The notes under the pieces: generated by a model | What the model was told of the DNA's origin: nothing | The model's input: only the letters and a program-made list of their open reading frames with translations | Database searches by the model: none | Shown here: one piece after another, positions 8,317 to 17,675 of the stretch | Numbering within the stretch: the first letter of the stretch is position 1 | Layout: each line of letters starts with the position of its first letter | Position numbers and translations under genes: made by a program | DNA from: CAJBVW01 sp964457335 | GTDB lineage: Bacteria; Myxococcota_A; UBA796; SXON01 | Assembly: GCA_964457335.1 (NCBI GenBank) | Contig: CAYWGD010000026.1 | Span: forward strand, 5,629 to 69,628 | Length of the DNA stretch: 64,000 nt | Direction of reading: 5' to 3'

Positions 8317-11177
8317 GGGCGCTCGTCTTCTTCGGCCTCGCCGCGTGCGTGGCGGAGAAGCCGCCCGGGGACACCGCCGATCCCTGCGCGGGCGTCGTGC
8401 TCTACGCGGACGCGGACGGGGACGGCTTCGGTGACGACGGGCGCCCGGGGAGCGGGTGCGACCTGGACGGGTACGTCTCGACCGGCGGCGACTGCGACGA
8501 CGCCGCCCCCGCGGTGCGCCCCGGCGCGCCCGAGACCTGCGACGGCGTGGACGAGGACTGCGACGGCGCGATCGACGAGGGCGACGCGATCGACCCATCC
8601 ACCTTCTACGCCGACACCGACGGCGACGGCTTCGGCGACGCCGCGTCCACCACCCGCGCGTGCGCCGCGCCCGAGGGCCACGTCGCGGACGCCACGGACT
8701 GCGACGACGCCGACGCCACCGAGTTCCCCGGCGCCGCCGAGGTGTGCGACGGCGACGACGACGACTGCGACTTCCAGGTGGACGAGGACGACGCCACCGA
8801 CGCGCCCACCTGGTACGCGGACCTCGACGCGGACGGCTACGGCGACGCCGGCACGGTCGCGGTCTCGTGCCACCCGCCGCCCCGCCACGTCTCGAACGCC
8901 GCCGACTGCGACGACGGCGACGCGCGGCGCTCCCCCGACGCCAGCGAGCGCTGCGACGGTGAGGACGACGACTGCGACGGGGTCGTGGACGAGGACGCGA
9001 TCGACGCGCCCACCTGGTACACCGACCTCGACGCGGACGGCTTCGGCGACCCCGGCACGCCGGTGGCCGCCTGCGCGCTCTCCGTCGGCTTCACCGACGA
9101 CGCCTCCGACTGCGACGACGACGACGGGCGCGTGAACCCCGCCGCCACGGAGATCTGCGACGGCGTCGACGACGACTGCGACGGCACCGTCGACGAGCCC
9201 GACGCCGCCGACGCGCCCCCCTGGTACGCGGACGCCGACGGGGACGGCCACGGCGACGCGGGCGTCGTCACGGCGGCCTGCACGGAGCCCGCCGGCTACG
9301 TCGCGTCCGCCGCCGACTGCGACGACACCGACGCCACGATCAGCCCGGACGCTACGGAGCGCTGCGACGACGTGGACGTCGACGAGGACTGCGACGGGCT
9401 CGTGGACGACGCCGACAGCGGCGCCCTGGACCCGACGACCTGGTATTCCGACGCCGACGCCGACGGTTACGGCGATCCCGCCGTCACCACGAGCGCGTGC
9501 GCGGCCCCCGCCGCCCACGTCGCGAACGCCGAGGATTGCGACGACACGAGCGCCGCCGTGAGCCCCGCCGCGGACGAGACCTGCGACGAGGTCGACGACG
9601 ACTGCGACGGCGCGGTCGACGACGCCGACGACGACGTGGTGGGCGCGCCGAGCTGGTACACGGACGCGGACGCCGACGGCTGGGGGGACGGCGTCGCCGC
9701 GGCGTCCTGCGAGGCGCCCGCCGGCGCGGTGGCCGACGAGGGCGACTGCGACGACACCGACGACACCGTGAGCCCCGACGCCGAGGAGATCTGCGGGGAC
9801 GGCGTGGACCAGGACTGCAACGGCGCGGACGCCTCCTGCTCGCTGGAGGGCGCGTACGGCGTGGCGGACGCGGACCTCACCCTCTACGGCGAGGGGTACC
9901 GTCACTACGCGGGGCGTTCCCTCGCCGGTGGGGGCGACCTGGACGGGGACGGGTACGACGACGTGTTGATCAGCGCGAACGACAGCGTCTACATCGCGAT
10001 GGGACCGCTCGCTGCGGGGACGCTCGCCGACGTGCCCGCGCGGTCCACGTCGACGTCCGCGAGCGACGACTACGGGGACTCCGTGACGATCGGCCCCGAC
10101 TTCGACGGCGACGGCACGGCGGACTGGGCCGCGGGCGCGCGGTATGCCGACGGGGGTGGGGCGAGCTCGGGGGAGGTGTACCTGTTCTCGGGCGCTCCCG
10201 CCGCGGCGAGCACCCGTGCACTCGACGAGGCGGCGCACGTGTTCGTCGGGGCGATGTCCGGCGACTTCCTCGGGTGTGCCGTGGCGCTGCTGCCGAGCCT
10301 CGACGGGGACGGCTACGGGGAGCTCCTGGTCGGGGCGTACGGCGAGAGCCCGCTGAGCGGGGGGGCGGGCGTGGCGTACCTCTTCTCCGGCCCGACGACC
10401 GGGAGCGTCGAGCGCGCCGTGTCCACCGCCGACGCCGTCCTCGTCGGGGAGGCGGCCGACGACTACTTCGGCGCCCGGCTGGCGTCCGCGGGCGACCTCG
10501 ACGGGGATGGGCTGGGTGACATCGTGGTCGGCGCGCCCCGGCACGACGCGGGCGGGACCAACACGGGCGCCGTGTACGTATTCACGACGCCGCCCGCCGG
10601 GACGGTATACGCCTCGGCCGCGGACGCGAAGCTCACGGGCTCTTTGGCCGGCACGGTCGGCTACGCGACGGCGGGGGCCGGTGACGTCGACGGGGACGGC
10701 CTCGACGACCTGCTCGTCGGCGTGTACGACGACGACACCGCCGGCTCGTCCGCCGGCGCGGCGTACCTCGTTGGCGGCGGGCTCGCGGGGGAGAGCGCGG
10801 TCGCCTCGTCCTACACCGCCCGGGTGCTCGGCGACGCGGCGAGCGACCTGGCGGGCACTTCGGTGGCGGGGGCCGGAGACGTGGACGGCGACGGGTTCGC
10901 CGACTTCCTCGTCGGGGCGTACGGCAACGACGCGGGCGGCTCCCGAGCGGGCGCGAGCTGCCTGCGGTACGGCCCCGTGTCCGGCAGCGTTTCCCTCTCG
11001 TCGTGCGACGCGGTCTTCGTCGGGGCCGCCACGGACGACCTCGTCGGCTTCGCGGTGGCCACCGCCGGCGACGTGGACGGGGACGGCTTCTCCGACCTGT
11101 TGATCCCCGCCTACGCGGACGACACGGTCGCCAGCGACGCCGGCGCGATCCACCTGTGGTACGGCCGCCCGCGGTAG
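8313..11177 (+). CDS. Large MopE-repeat / FG-GAP surface lipoprotein
   Basis: 954 residues. The GTG at 8313 overlaps the previous stop by four bases and gives a signal peptide with lipobox GLAAC (Cys12). Residues ~20-510 hold seven or more Cys/Asp units (DADGDGFGD...DCDD...PGAxEVCDGxDDDCDG), more than the three to four in its paralogue at 4260. Residues ~515-954 form an FG-GAP propeller region closely similar to that paralogue, down to the shared C-terminal AIHLWYGRPR. Likely in one transcription unit with the preceding gene. No catalytic residues are recognised. It could be an adhesin, a matrix protein or a protein-bound metal-site scaffold as in MopE. Confidence 0.85.
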   Translation: MRALVFFGLAACVAEKPPGDTADPCAGVVLYADADGDGFGDDGRPGSGCDLDGYVSTGGDCDDAAPAVRPGAPETCDGVDEDCDGAIDEGDAIDPSTFYADTDGDGFGDAASTTRACAAPEGHVADATDCDDADATEFPGAAEVCDGDDDDCDFQVDEDDATDAPTWYADLDADGYGDAGTVAVSCHPPPRHVSNAADCDDGDARRSPDASERCDGEDDDCDGVVDEDAIDAPTWYTDLDADGFGDPGTPVAACALSVGFTDDASDCDDDDGRVNPAATEICDGVDDDCDGTVDEPDAADAPPWYADADGDGHGDAGVVTAACTEPAGYVASAADCDDTDATISPDATERCDDVDVDEDCDGLVDDADSGALDPTTWYSDADADGYGDPAVTTSACAAPAAHVANAEDCDDTSAAVSPAADETCDEVDDDCDGAVDDADDDVVGAPSWYTDADADGWGDGVAAASCEAPAGAVADEGDCDDTDDTVSPDAEEICGDGVDQDCNGADASCSLEGAYGVADADLTLYGEGYRHYAGRSLAGGGDLDGDGYDDVLISANDSVYIAMGPLAAGTLADVPARSTSTSASDDYGDSVTIGPDFDGDGTADWAAGARYADGGGASSGEVYLFSGAPAAASTRALDEAAHVFVGAMSGDFLGCAVALLPSLDGDGYGELLVGAYGESPLSGGAGVAYLFSGPTTGSVERAVSTADAVLVGEAADDYFGARLASAGDLDGDGLGDIVVGAPRHDAGGTNTGAVYVFTTPPAGTVYASAADAKLTGSLAGTVGYATAGAGDVDGDGLDDLLVGVYDDDTAGSSAGAAYLVGGGLAGESAVASSYTARVLGDAASDLAGTSVAGAGDVDGDGFADFLVGAYGNDAGGSRAGASCLRYGPVSGSVSLSSCDAVFVGAATDDLVGFAVATAGDVDGDGFSDLLIPAYADDTVASDAGAIHLWYGRPR

Positions 11178-11250
11178 CGCGCCGGGAGGGCACCGGAACC
11201 GCCGACGTCCCCCGGAGGCACGGCTGCCGACGCACCGCGGAGCGGGTGCC

Positions 11251-12321
11251 CTACTCCGCCCCCGACACCCGCGCGGCGAGCATCCCGCACGCGGAGTTCT
11301 GCTCGCTCCCCACGGAGTAGCGCCGCACGATCGGCACCCGCATGGCCTGCAGCCCGTCCCGGAGCGCGTCCAGCTCCTCCGGGGTCGCGCGCCGGTAGCC
11401 GTCGGGGCGCGGGTCGTTCACGTCGATGAGGTTGATGCGCACGGGGATGCCGGCGAGGGCGGCGCGGAGGGCCTCGACGTCCTCGTCGCCGGTGTTCACG
11501 CCCCCCATCACCACCCAGGCGACCGTGACGCGGTCCCGGGTGGCCTCGGCATGCGCGCGGATCGCGTCCACGAGCTCGGAGAGGTCGGTCCGGCCGGCCA
11601 CCGGGAGGAGCGTGCGCCGCTTGTGCGGGACCGCCGAGGTCAGCGAGACGATCAGCTTGTAGGGGTGCCCCTCGCGCGTGTACCGGCGGATCTGCGGGAC
11701 GAGGCCGACCGTGGAGATGGTGATGGCCTCCTTCGCGACGCGCCCGCCCGAGGGGTCGGAGAGCACGCGGGCGGCCTGGACGACGGCGTCGTAGTTGTGG
11801 AGGGGCTCGCCCTGCCCCATGAACACCGCCCCGCTCACGCGGCCGCCGGCCGCGCGGGCCTCGTCGCGCACGGTCAGGAAGGCCGACAGGATCTCCCACG
11901 GCGCGAGGTTGCGCGTGAGCCCGAGGCGGCCCGTCGCGCAGAAGGCGCATTGCATCGCGCAGCCGACCTGCGAGGAGAGGCACACCGTGTAGTGGTCGGG
12001 CTTGTGGAGGCCGATGCGCACGGCCTCGGAGAGCGCGCCGTCCGGCGACCTGAACAGGTATCGAACGCTCTTGCCCTCGGTGTCGGGCACGCGCTCGATC
12101 AGCTCGAGGCGGGTCCAGGTCGTGTGGCGGCGGAGCGCCTCCACCAGCGCCCTCCGCGGAACGCGCCGGGGGGCCGGGTCGTCGTCCCCGTCCGAGACGA
12201 TCCGCGAGAGCACCTGCCGCGCCTCCGCCTCCGAGCAGACCTCGCCCACCGACGCGAGGTGCGCCACGAGGTCGGCGGGGAGCATTCCGAGGAGGTTCGG
12301 GGACATCGCCGCCGCGGGCAT
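11251..12321 (-). CDS. rlmN: 23S rRNA/tRNA adenine-C2 methyltransferase RlmN
   Basis: 356 residues. Radical SAM enzyme that methylates C2 of A2503 in 23S rRNA and of A37 in some tRNAs. Seen: the radical SAM cluster motif CxxxCxxC at Cys121/Cys125/Cys128 (VGCAMQCAFCATG), the mechanistic Cys114 just before it (YTVCLSSQ) and the C-terminal partner Cys345 (EQNSACGMLAA). Also GQGEPLHNY and the HKRRTLLPVAGR and RINLIDVNDP stretches typical of RlmN. ATG 12321 is used; ATG 12306 also fits, and neither has a clear Shine-Dalgarno. A longer in-frame extension to 12456 would run into the divergent thioesterase gene and looks non-coding. Cfr-type C8 methylation is possible in the wider family, but RlmN is much more likely. 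Confidence 0.93.
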   Translation of the reverse strand: MPAAAMSPNLLGMLPADLVAHLASVGEVCSEAEARQVLSRIVSDGDDDPAPRRVPRRALVEALRRHTTWTRLELIERVPDTEGKSVRYLFRSPDGALSEAVRIGLHKPDHYTVCLSSQVGCAMQCAFCATGRLGLTRNLAPWEILSAFLTVRDEARAAGGRVSGAVFMGQGEPLHNYDAVVQAARVLSDPSGGRVAKEAITISTVGLVPQIRRYTREGHPYKLIVSLTSAVPHKRRTLLPVAGRTDLSELVDAIRAHAEATRDRVTVAWVVMGGVNTGDEDVEALRAALAGIPVRINLIDVNDPRPDGYRRATPEELDALRDGLQAMRVPIVRRYSVGSEQNSACGMLAARVSGAE

Positions 12322-12413
12322 AACGCGGGGGGTGGCCGGCCTGGCTCGAGCCGTTCCCGCCGGCGGCGGATGCTTCCCGCCGAAGGTTGGGCTATGCTCG
12401 GAAATAATCAGCC
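12322..12413. promoter_or_regulatory. Divergent promoter region rlmN / thioesterase
   Basis: 92-bp spacer with an unusually AT-rich patch before the plus-strand gene. TATGCT at 12393-12398 is a -10 candidate for the thioesterase, giving a leader of under 10 nt. No convincing -35 was found. Confidence 0.35.
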
Positions 12414-12930
12414 ATGAACCTATATCTTCGCCTAATCGCGGTCGTCGCCGCCGCATTGCGGGGCCCGCCGTTACGCCCGCTCGACACGTCGCGCCTGCCG
12501 TTCCGGACGATGCCGGGCGACCTCGACCTGAACGGTCACATGAACAACGGACGCTACCTCACGCTGATGGACCTCGGCCGCATCGACCTGTGCGTCCGCA
12601 ACGGGATGCACCGCGCGCTGATGTCCAACGGCTGGAAGCCGGTGGTGGGCTCCGTGATGATCCGCTTCCGCAAGTCCCTGCACCTGGGCGTGCGCTTCGA
12701 GCTCGCGACGCGCGTGCTGGGGTGGGACCAGCGCGCCTTGTACATGGAGCACCGCGTCGAGCGGGACGACGAGGTCTTCGCCATCGGGGTCGTCCGCGGG
12801 GTGTTCGCCAGTCGCGACGGGTTGATCCCGCCCGAGCGCCTCGCCCGCCTCGTCGGCTACCAGGGGCGCTCGCCCGACCTCCCCCCCGCGGTCGCGGCGT
12901 GGCGCGACACCGAGCAGGACCTCCTGGCGA

Positions 12931-12947
<17 letters not shown>
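12414..12947 (+). CDS. 4HBT-fold acyl-CoA thioesterase (THEM6-like)
   Basis: 177 residues of hotdog-fold thioesterase. Residues 1-18 are hydrophobic (a membrane or signal anchor), followed by the family hallmark DLDLNGHMNNGRYLTLMDLGRIDL at ~38-60, where the Asp and His/Asn form the typical substrate site, and by RFRKSLHLGVRFELATRVLGWDQRALYMEHR further on. It should hydrolyse an acyl thioester; the acyl chain cannot be read from sequence. ATG 12414 is the first start after the AT-rich promoter patch. The last 17 bp overlap the convergent gene ending at 12931. Confidence 0.85.
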
Positions 12948-14178
<1,231 letters not shown>

Positions 14179-14336
14179 GTCGCGGCTGGCTCCGGTCCCC
14201 CCATCCGGGGGGACTTCCCTCCGGCCCGGCCCGGGCGTAGACTGACCTCGTCATCACCTTCGCCGGTGACCGGCGGCCACGGACCCCCGCGGGGGAACAC
14301 GGAGCCCGCGCCCGTGGACGCAAACGGCACTCTGCT

Positions 14337-15161
14337 CTACGGGCACCGTGGGGCGTGGTCGCCGGTCGCGGCGAATCGCAGCACCAGGAACTTCACGCGG
14401 CGCCGATCCCCGGGCGCCACCCCGAACACGGCCTCCACCTCCGCCCCGGGGCAGTCCCCGGGGTCGAAGGAGGGCGGCACCTTCGCCCAGACCGCCGCGA
14501 AGCGCCCCGCGGCGAGCGGCAGGAGCTCCGCGAGCAGCGGCAGGTCGGAGAGCCCCACGCGCTCGCGGCTCCAGTCCACCCCCCACGGCGGGTCCACGAA
14601 CAACACGTCGCCGGAGAGCGTCGGGACGACCTCGCGGGCGTCTCCGCGCACGAGCCGCACCCGGTCGGCGACGCCGTAGGCCGCGAGGTTGGCCCGCGCG
14701 AGCGCGAGGCGACCCGCGTCCCGGTCGATCGCGACGACATCGGCGCCGGCGCGCGCGAAGCCGATGGTGTTCCCCCCGGCGCCGCACGTCGCGTCGACGA
14801 CGCGCTTGCCGGCCAGCGGGCGGGCGAGCGCCAGGGCGAGCGCCTCGGGGGTGAGCGAGACGCGCCCCTCTTCGTCGAGCCGGACGCCGGGGCGCGTGAA
14901 GCCCGGGGACGTGTCCCGGCGGCGCCGCGCGTCCTCGGTGCGGGCGGCGCGCACGGCCGCGCGGGGGAGCGGGGGGTCGGTCTCGACGACGAGCGGGCCG
15001 CCCCCGAAGCCGAGCCCGCGGAGCCGCGCCGCCACGTCGGCCGCCTCCGCCACCGTGAGGTCCGCGGTGGCCAACGCCCCGTCGCGCACGAACCCGGGAC
15101 CCAGCAGGCGCTCCACGGGCAGCCAGGCGGGGAGCGGCGCTACGCGGACACGGACGGGCAT
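14337..15161 (-). CDS. Class I SAM-dependent methyltransferase (RNA-type)
   Basis: 274 residues. ATG 15161 is the start; the frame continues upstream antisense to the next gene and is ignored. The C-terminal two thirds carry a Rossmann methyltransferase: motif I VVDATCGAGGNTIGFA (~165-180), acidic loop VVAIDRDAGRLALA, RLVRGDA and catalytic motif IV DVLFVDPPWGVDW. The DPPW tetrad plus the GAGGN motif I resemble TGS1-like and other RNA-guanine N-methyltransferases. The N-terminal ~110 residues may be a substrate-binding domain. I cannot name the substrate. A palindromic CCCCCGCGGGGG lies downstream near 14290 and could end the transcript. Confidence 0.8.
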   Translation of the reverse strand: MPVRVRVAPLPAWLPVERLLGPGFVRDGALATADLTVAEAADVAARLRGLGFGGGPLVVETDPPLPRAAVRAARTEDARRRRDTSPGFTRPGVRLDEEGRVSLTPEALALALARPLAGKRVVDATCGAGGNTIGFARAGADVVAIDRDAGRLALARANLAAYGVADRVRLVRGDAREVVPTLSGDVLFVDPPWGVDWSRERVGLSDLPLLAELLPLAAGRFAAVWAKVPPSFDPGDCPGAEVEAVFGVAPGDRRRVKFLVLRFAATGDHAPRCP

Positions 15162-15308
15162 CGCGCCCGGCTCTATCCCGCCTCCGAGGTGCGTCGCCGC
15201 CCGGCGGCCCCCGGCCCCCCCTGTCCCGTCTCCGGCTCGCCGGCTACAGTTCGCGACCGGAGGTCCGATGTCGCGAGCGGCATGGCGTTCGGGAGGGGGG
15301 AGACAGCC

Positions 15309-15995
15309 GTGTCCGTCGGGAAGGTAGGCCGGACCAGCCTGGACGCCCCGGCGCACGTCCTCGCGGGGGCGATCGCGCACGACATCAACAACGCGCTCAC
15401 GGGCATCTTCGGCGGGCTCGACTTCGCCCGGGTGTCCGCCGCGAGCGGCCAGCACGACCGGCTCGCGGAGGACCTGCAGCAGATCCGGGAGGGGGCCGAC
15501 CGCCTCCTCGCGCTCTCCCGGCTCCTCGAGGCGCGCGCGAGCGTGACCGGCCCGCCGCTCCCGACCGCGCTCCCGACCGCCCCCCAGGCCGCCCCGCCGA
15601 TCGCCGTGGGCGCCTCGCGCGGCCGGGTGCTCGTCATCGACGACGAGCCCACCCTCGTCGAGCTCGTCGTGCAGGCGCTCACCGGGGCGCACGACGTCGT
15701 CACGTGCTCCTCCGCGCGCGTCGGGCTCGGGCGCATCGCCGCCGGCGAGCACTTCGACGCCATCCTCTGCGACCTCATGCTGCCGGAGCTCGACGGCCCC
15801 GCCATGTACGAGGCGCTGCACGCGGTCTCGCCCGAGCTGACCCGGCGGCTCGTGTTCATGACGGGCGGCGCGTTCACCCCGCGGGCGCGCGCCTTCCTCG
15901 AGGGGCACCCGGGCACCACGCTGGCCAAGCCCTTCGGCATCCTGGCGCTCCGCGAGGCCGTGGCCCACGCGGTGGCGCGGTCGCGCGGGGAGTAG
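15309..15995 (+). CDS. Hybrid histidine-box (DHp-like) + receiver protein lacking an ATPase domain
   Basis: 228 residues. Residues ~15-75 resemble a dimerisation/histidine-phosphotransfer helix pair with an H-box (AIAHDINNALTGIFGG, His24). There is no HATPase domain. After a Pro/Ala-rich linker (~80-103), residues 105-225 are a complete receiver: VIDDE acid pocket, phospho-Asp155 in AILCDLMLPE, Thr185 and Lys207 (LAKPFG). GTG 15309 is chosen for its purine-rich Shine-Dalgarno (15291-15302); ATG 15282 in frame is possible. Upstream, TACAGT (15245-15250) is a -10 candidate, and an out-of-frame ATG at 15268 with a good SD opens a 19-codon ORF overlapping the start. It probably receives phosphate from an unlinked kinase or works as a phosphorelay intermediate. 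Confidence 0.75.
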   Translation: MSVGKVGRTSLDAPAHVLAGAIAHDINNALTGIFGGLDFARVSAASGQHDRLAEDLQQIREGADRLLALSRLLEARASVTGPPLPTALPTAPQAAPPIAVGASRGRVLVIDDEPTLVELVVQALTGAHDVVTCSSARVGLGRIAAGEHFDAILCDLMLPELDGPAMYEALHAVSPELTRRLVFMTGGAFTPRARAFLEGHPGTTLAKPFGILALREAVAHAVARSRGE

Positions 15996-16037
15996 CGCGG
16001 ACCCCGCGGCGCCCTCGCGTCCGCGATAGACGCGCGC

Positions 16038-16532
16038 ATGCGCACGCTCCTGCTCCTCCCCCTCCTCGCCGCCTGCGCGGGCGACGAGGGCGGCCCCGCC
16101 TCCACCTGCACCGACGCCGACTCCCTCGCCGAGGGCGTCGTCACCGCGACCGTGTCCGGCTCGACCTGGGAGAGCGACGCGACCTGGCTCTGGCAGGGCG
16201 AGAGCGTGCAGATCACGGCCGCCGCCGCCGACGGGTGGAACATCACCTTCGTCGGGCGCACGCTCGCGGACGGGACCACCGTGAAGGCCGCGGCGGACGC
16301 CGGGAGCTTCCCGATCGAGGTCGTCCTGGCCGAGGGCGGGGGCGGCTGGGCGCTCGCCTACCCGAGCGACGGGGACTCCTACTCCACGGACGCGGGGAGC
16401 GGCACGCTCGTCCTGACGGGGCTCGCGGACGACGTCCTCGCGGCCTGCTTCGACTTCGTGGCCGCGCGTGAGAACGGGGACGAGGTCGAGGTCGTCGACG
16501 GCGCCGTGCGGGCCGTGCCCTTCGAGATGTGA
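16038..16532 (+). CDS. Small secreted lipoprotein, unknown
   Basis: 164 residues. Strong lipoprotein signal (MRTLLLLPLLAACAG; lipobox LAAC, Cys13). The mature part has no family I recognise: alternating hydrophobic and Gly/Asp segments suggest a small beta sandwich. TAGACG at 16027-16032, five bases before the ATG, may be a -10 box that would make the mRNA leaderless. It stands alone between the receiver gene and the glycosyltransferase. Confidence 0.75.
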   Translation: MRTLLLLPLLAACAGDEGGPASTCTDADSLAEGVVTATVSGSTWESDATWLWQGESVQITAAAADGWNITFVGRTLADGTTVKAAADAGSFPIEVVLAEGGGGWALAYPSDGDSYSTDAGSGTLVLTGLADDVLAACFDFVAARENGDEVEVVDGAVRAVPFEM

Positions 16533-16625
16533 CCCGCGCCGCCGGCCGCGCCCCCTTCCCGAGGCGCCGCGGGGGGCCTATCTCCCCGTTGCCGGGCTCG
16601 GTTCCGGCGCGCTCGGGGGGACGCA

Positions 16626-17675
16626 TTGCGCATCGCCATGATCGCCCCGCCGTTCGTCGCGGTGCCGCCGGTCCGGTATGGGGGCACGGAGCTCGTGCTC
16701 GCCGCGCTCGTGGACGGCCTCGTGGCCCGCGGGCACGCGGTCACGCTCTACGCCTCCGGCGACTCGAGCGTGAGCGCCACCGCGCTGCGGCCGTACTTCA
16801 GCCGCGCCGTCTGGCCACCGGACCCGCAGTTCGAGCTCGTCCAGTCCGCGACGGCCGTGTGGGATCTCCTCGACCGCGGGGACGCCGACATCGTGCACGC
16901 CCACGCCGGCACCGCCCTCGCGTTCGCGCCGCTGATCGGCCGGCCGATGATCTACACGATCCACCACGACCGCGAGGAGGGCATCTGCGAGCTCATCCGG
17001 GCCGCCGGGCGCGCGCCGCTCACCTGCGTCGCGATCAGCCACCGCCAGCGGGCGCGGCTCGAAGGGCTCCCCGCGGAGGTCATCCACCACGGGCTCCCGC
17101 CGGACCGCTACCCGCCGGGGAGCGGAAAGGGGGCGTACGCGGCCTTCCTCGGCCGATTCGCCCGGGAGAAGGGCGTGGCGGAGGCGCTGGACGCCGCGCG
17201 CGAGGCCGGCGTGCCCATCCACCTCGCGGGCCGCCCGCATCCCCCGGACGCCGAGTACTACCGCGAGGAGGTGGCGTCGCGCCTGCACGGCAAGGACGTG
17301 CGCTGGTTCGGCGAGATCGGGCACGAAGGCAAGGTCCGGTTGCTCGGCAACGCCTTCGCCACGCTCTTCCCCATCGGCTGGGAGGAGCCCTTCGGCCTCG
17401 TGATGATCGAGTCGATGCTCTGCGGAACGCCGGTCATCGCGTACGAGCAGGGGAGCGTCCCCGAGGTGGTGGAGGAGGGCGTCACGGGCTTCGTCGTGCG
17501 CGACCGCCACGAGATGGCCCAGCGCCTCCGCCAGCTCGGCACCGTGTCCTTCGACCGCGCGCGCTGCCGCGCCGCCGCCCTCGCCCGCTTCGGCGTCGAG
17601 CGGATGGTGAGCGCGTACCTGGGCGTGTACGGGGCCGCGATGGCGCGCCGCGCCCCCCGCGTGGAGGCCCGATGA
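16626..17675 (+). CDS. GT4-family glycosyltransferase (GT-B fold)
   Basis: 349 residues. TTG 16626 is the likely start because it gives MRIAMIAPPF, the usual N-terminus of this family; ATG 16638 would cut the first beta strand. The GT-B signature is seen: Gly-rich N-terminal loop (VPPVRYGGTELVL), HAHAGTA, then donor-binding domain AFLGRFAREKGVAEAL, HLAGR and FPIGWEEPFGLVMIESMLCGTPVIAYEQGSVPEVV, the ExxxxxxE nucleotide-sugar site. Its stop overlaps the ATG of the debranching-enzyme gene (ATGA), so translation is probably coupled. A role in alpha-glucan or glycoconjugate metabolism fits the neighbour; acceptor unknown. Confidence 0.85.
   Translation: MRIAMIAPPFVAVPPVRYGGTELVLAALVDGLVARGHAVTLYASGDSSVSATALRPYFSRAVWPPDPQFELVQSATAVWDLLDRGDADIVHAHAGTALAFAPLIGRPMIYTIHHDREEGICELIRAAGRAPLTCVAISHRQRARLEGLPAEVIHHGLPPDRYPPGSGKGAYAAFLGRFAREKGVAEALDAAREAGVPIHLAGRPHPPDAEYYREEVASRLHGKDVRWFGEIGHEGKVRLLGNAFATLFPIGWEEPFGLVMIESMLCGTPVIAYEQGSVPEVVEEGVTGFVVRDRHEMAQRLRQLGTVSFDRARCRAAALARFGVERMVSAYLGVYGAAMARRAPRVEAR

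Noticed and set aside
6868..11153. Long minus-strand Val/Ala/Arg frames opposite the MopE-repeat genes
   Set aside because: They mirror the repeat structure of the plus-strand genes (repeated VDAVV, VGVVAVV) and have no start or ribosome-site support.
15268..15327. A 19-codon ORF with a strong ribosome site before the DHp-receiver gene
   Set aside because: Kept only as a note: the Arg/Gly-rich peptide has no recognisable feature and may be chance.
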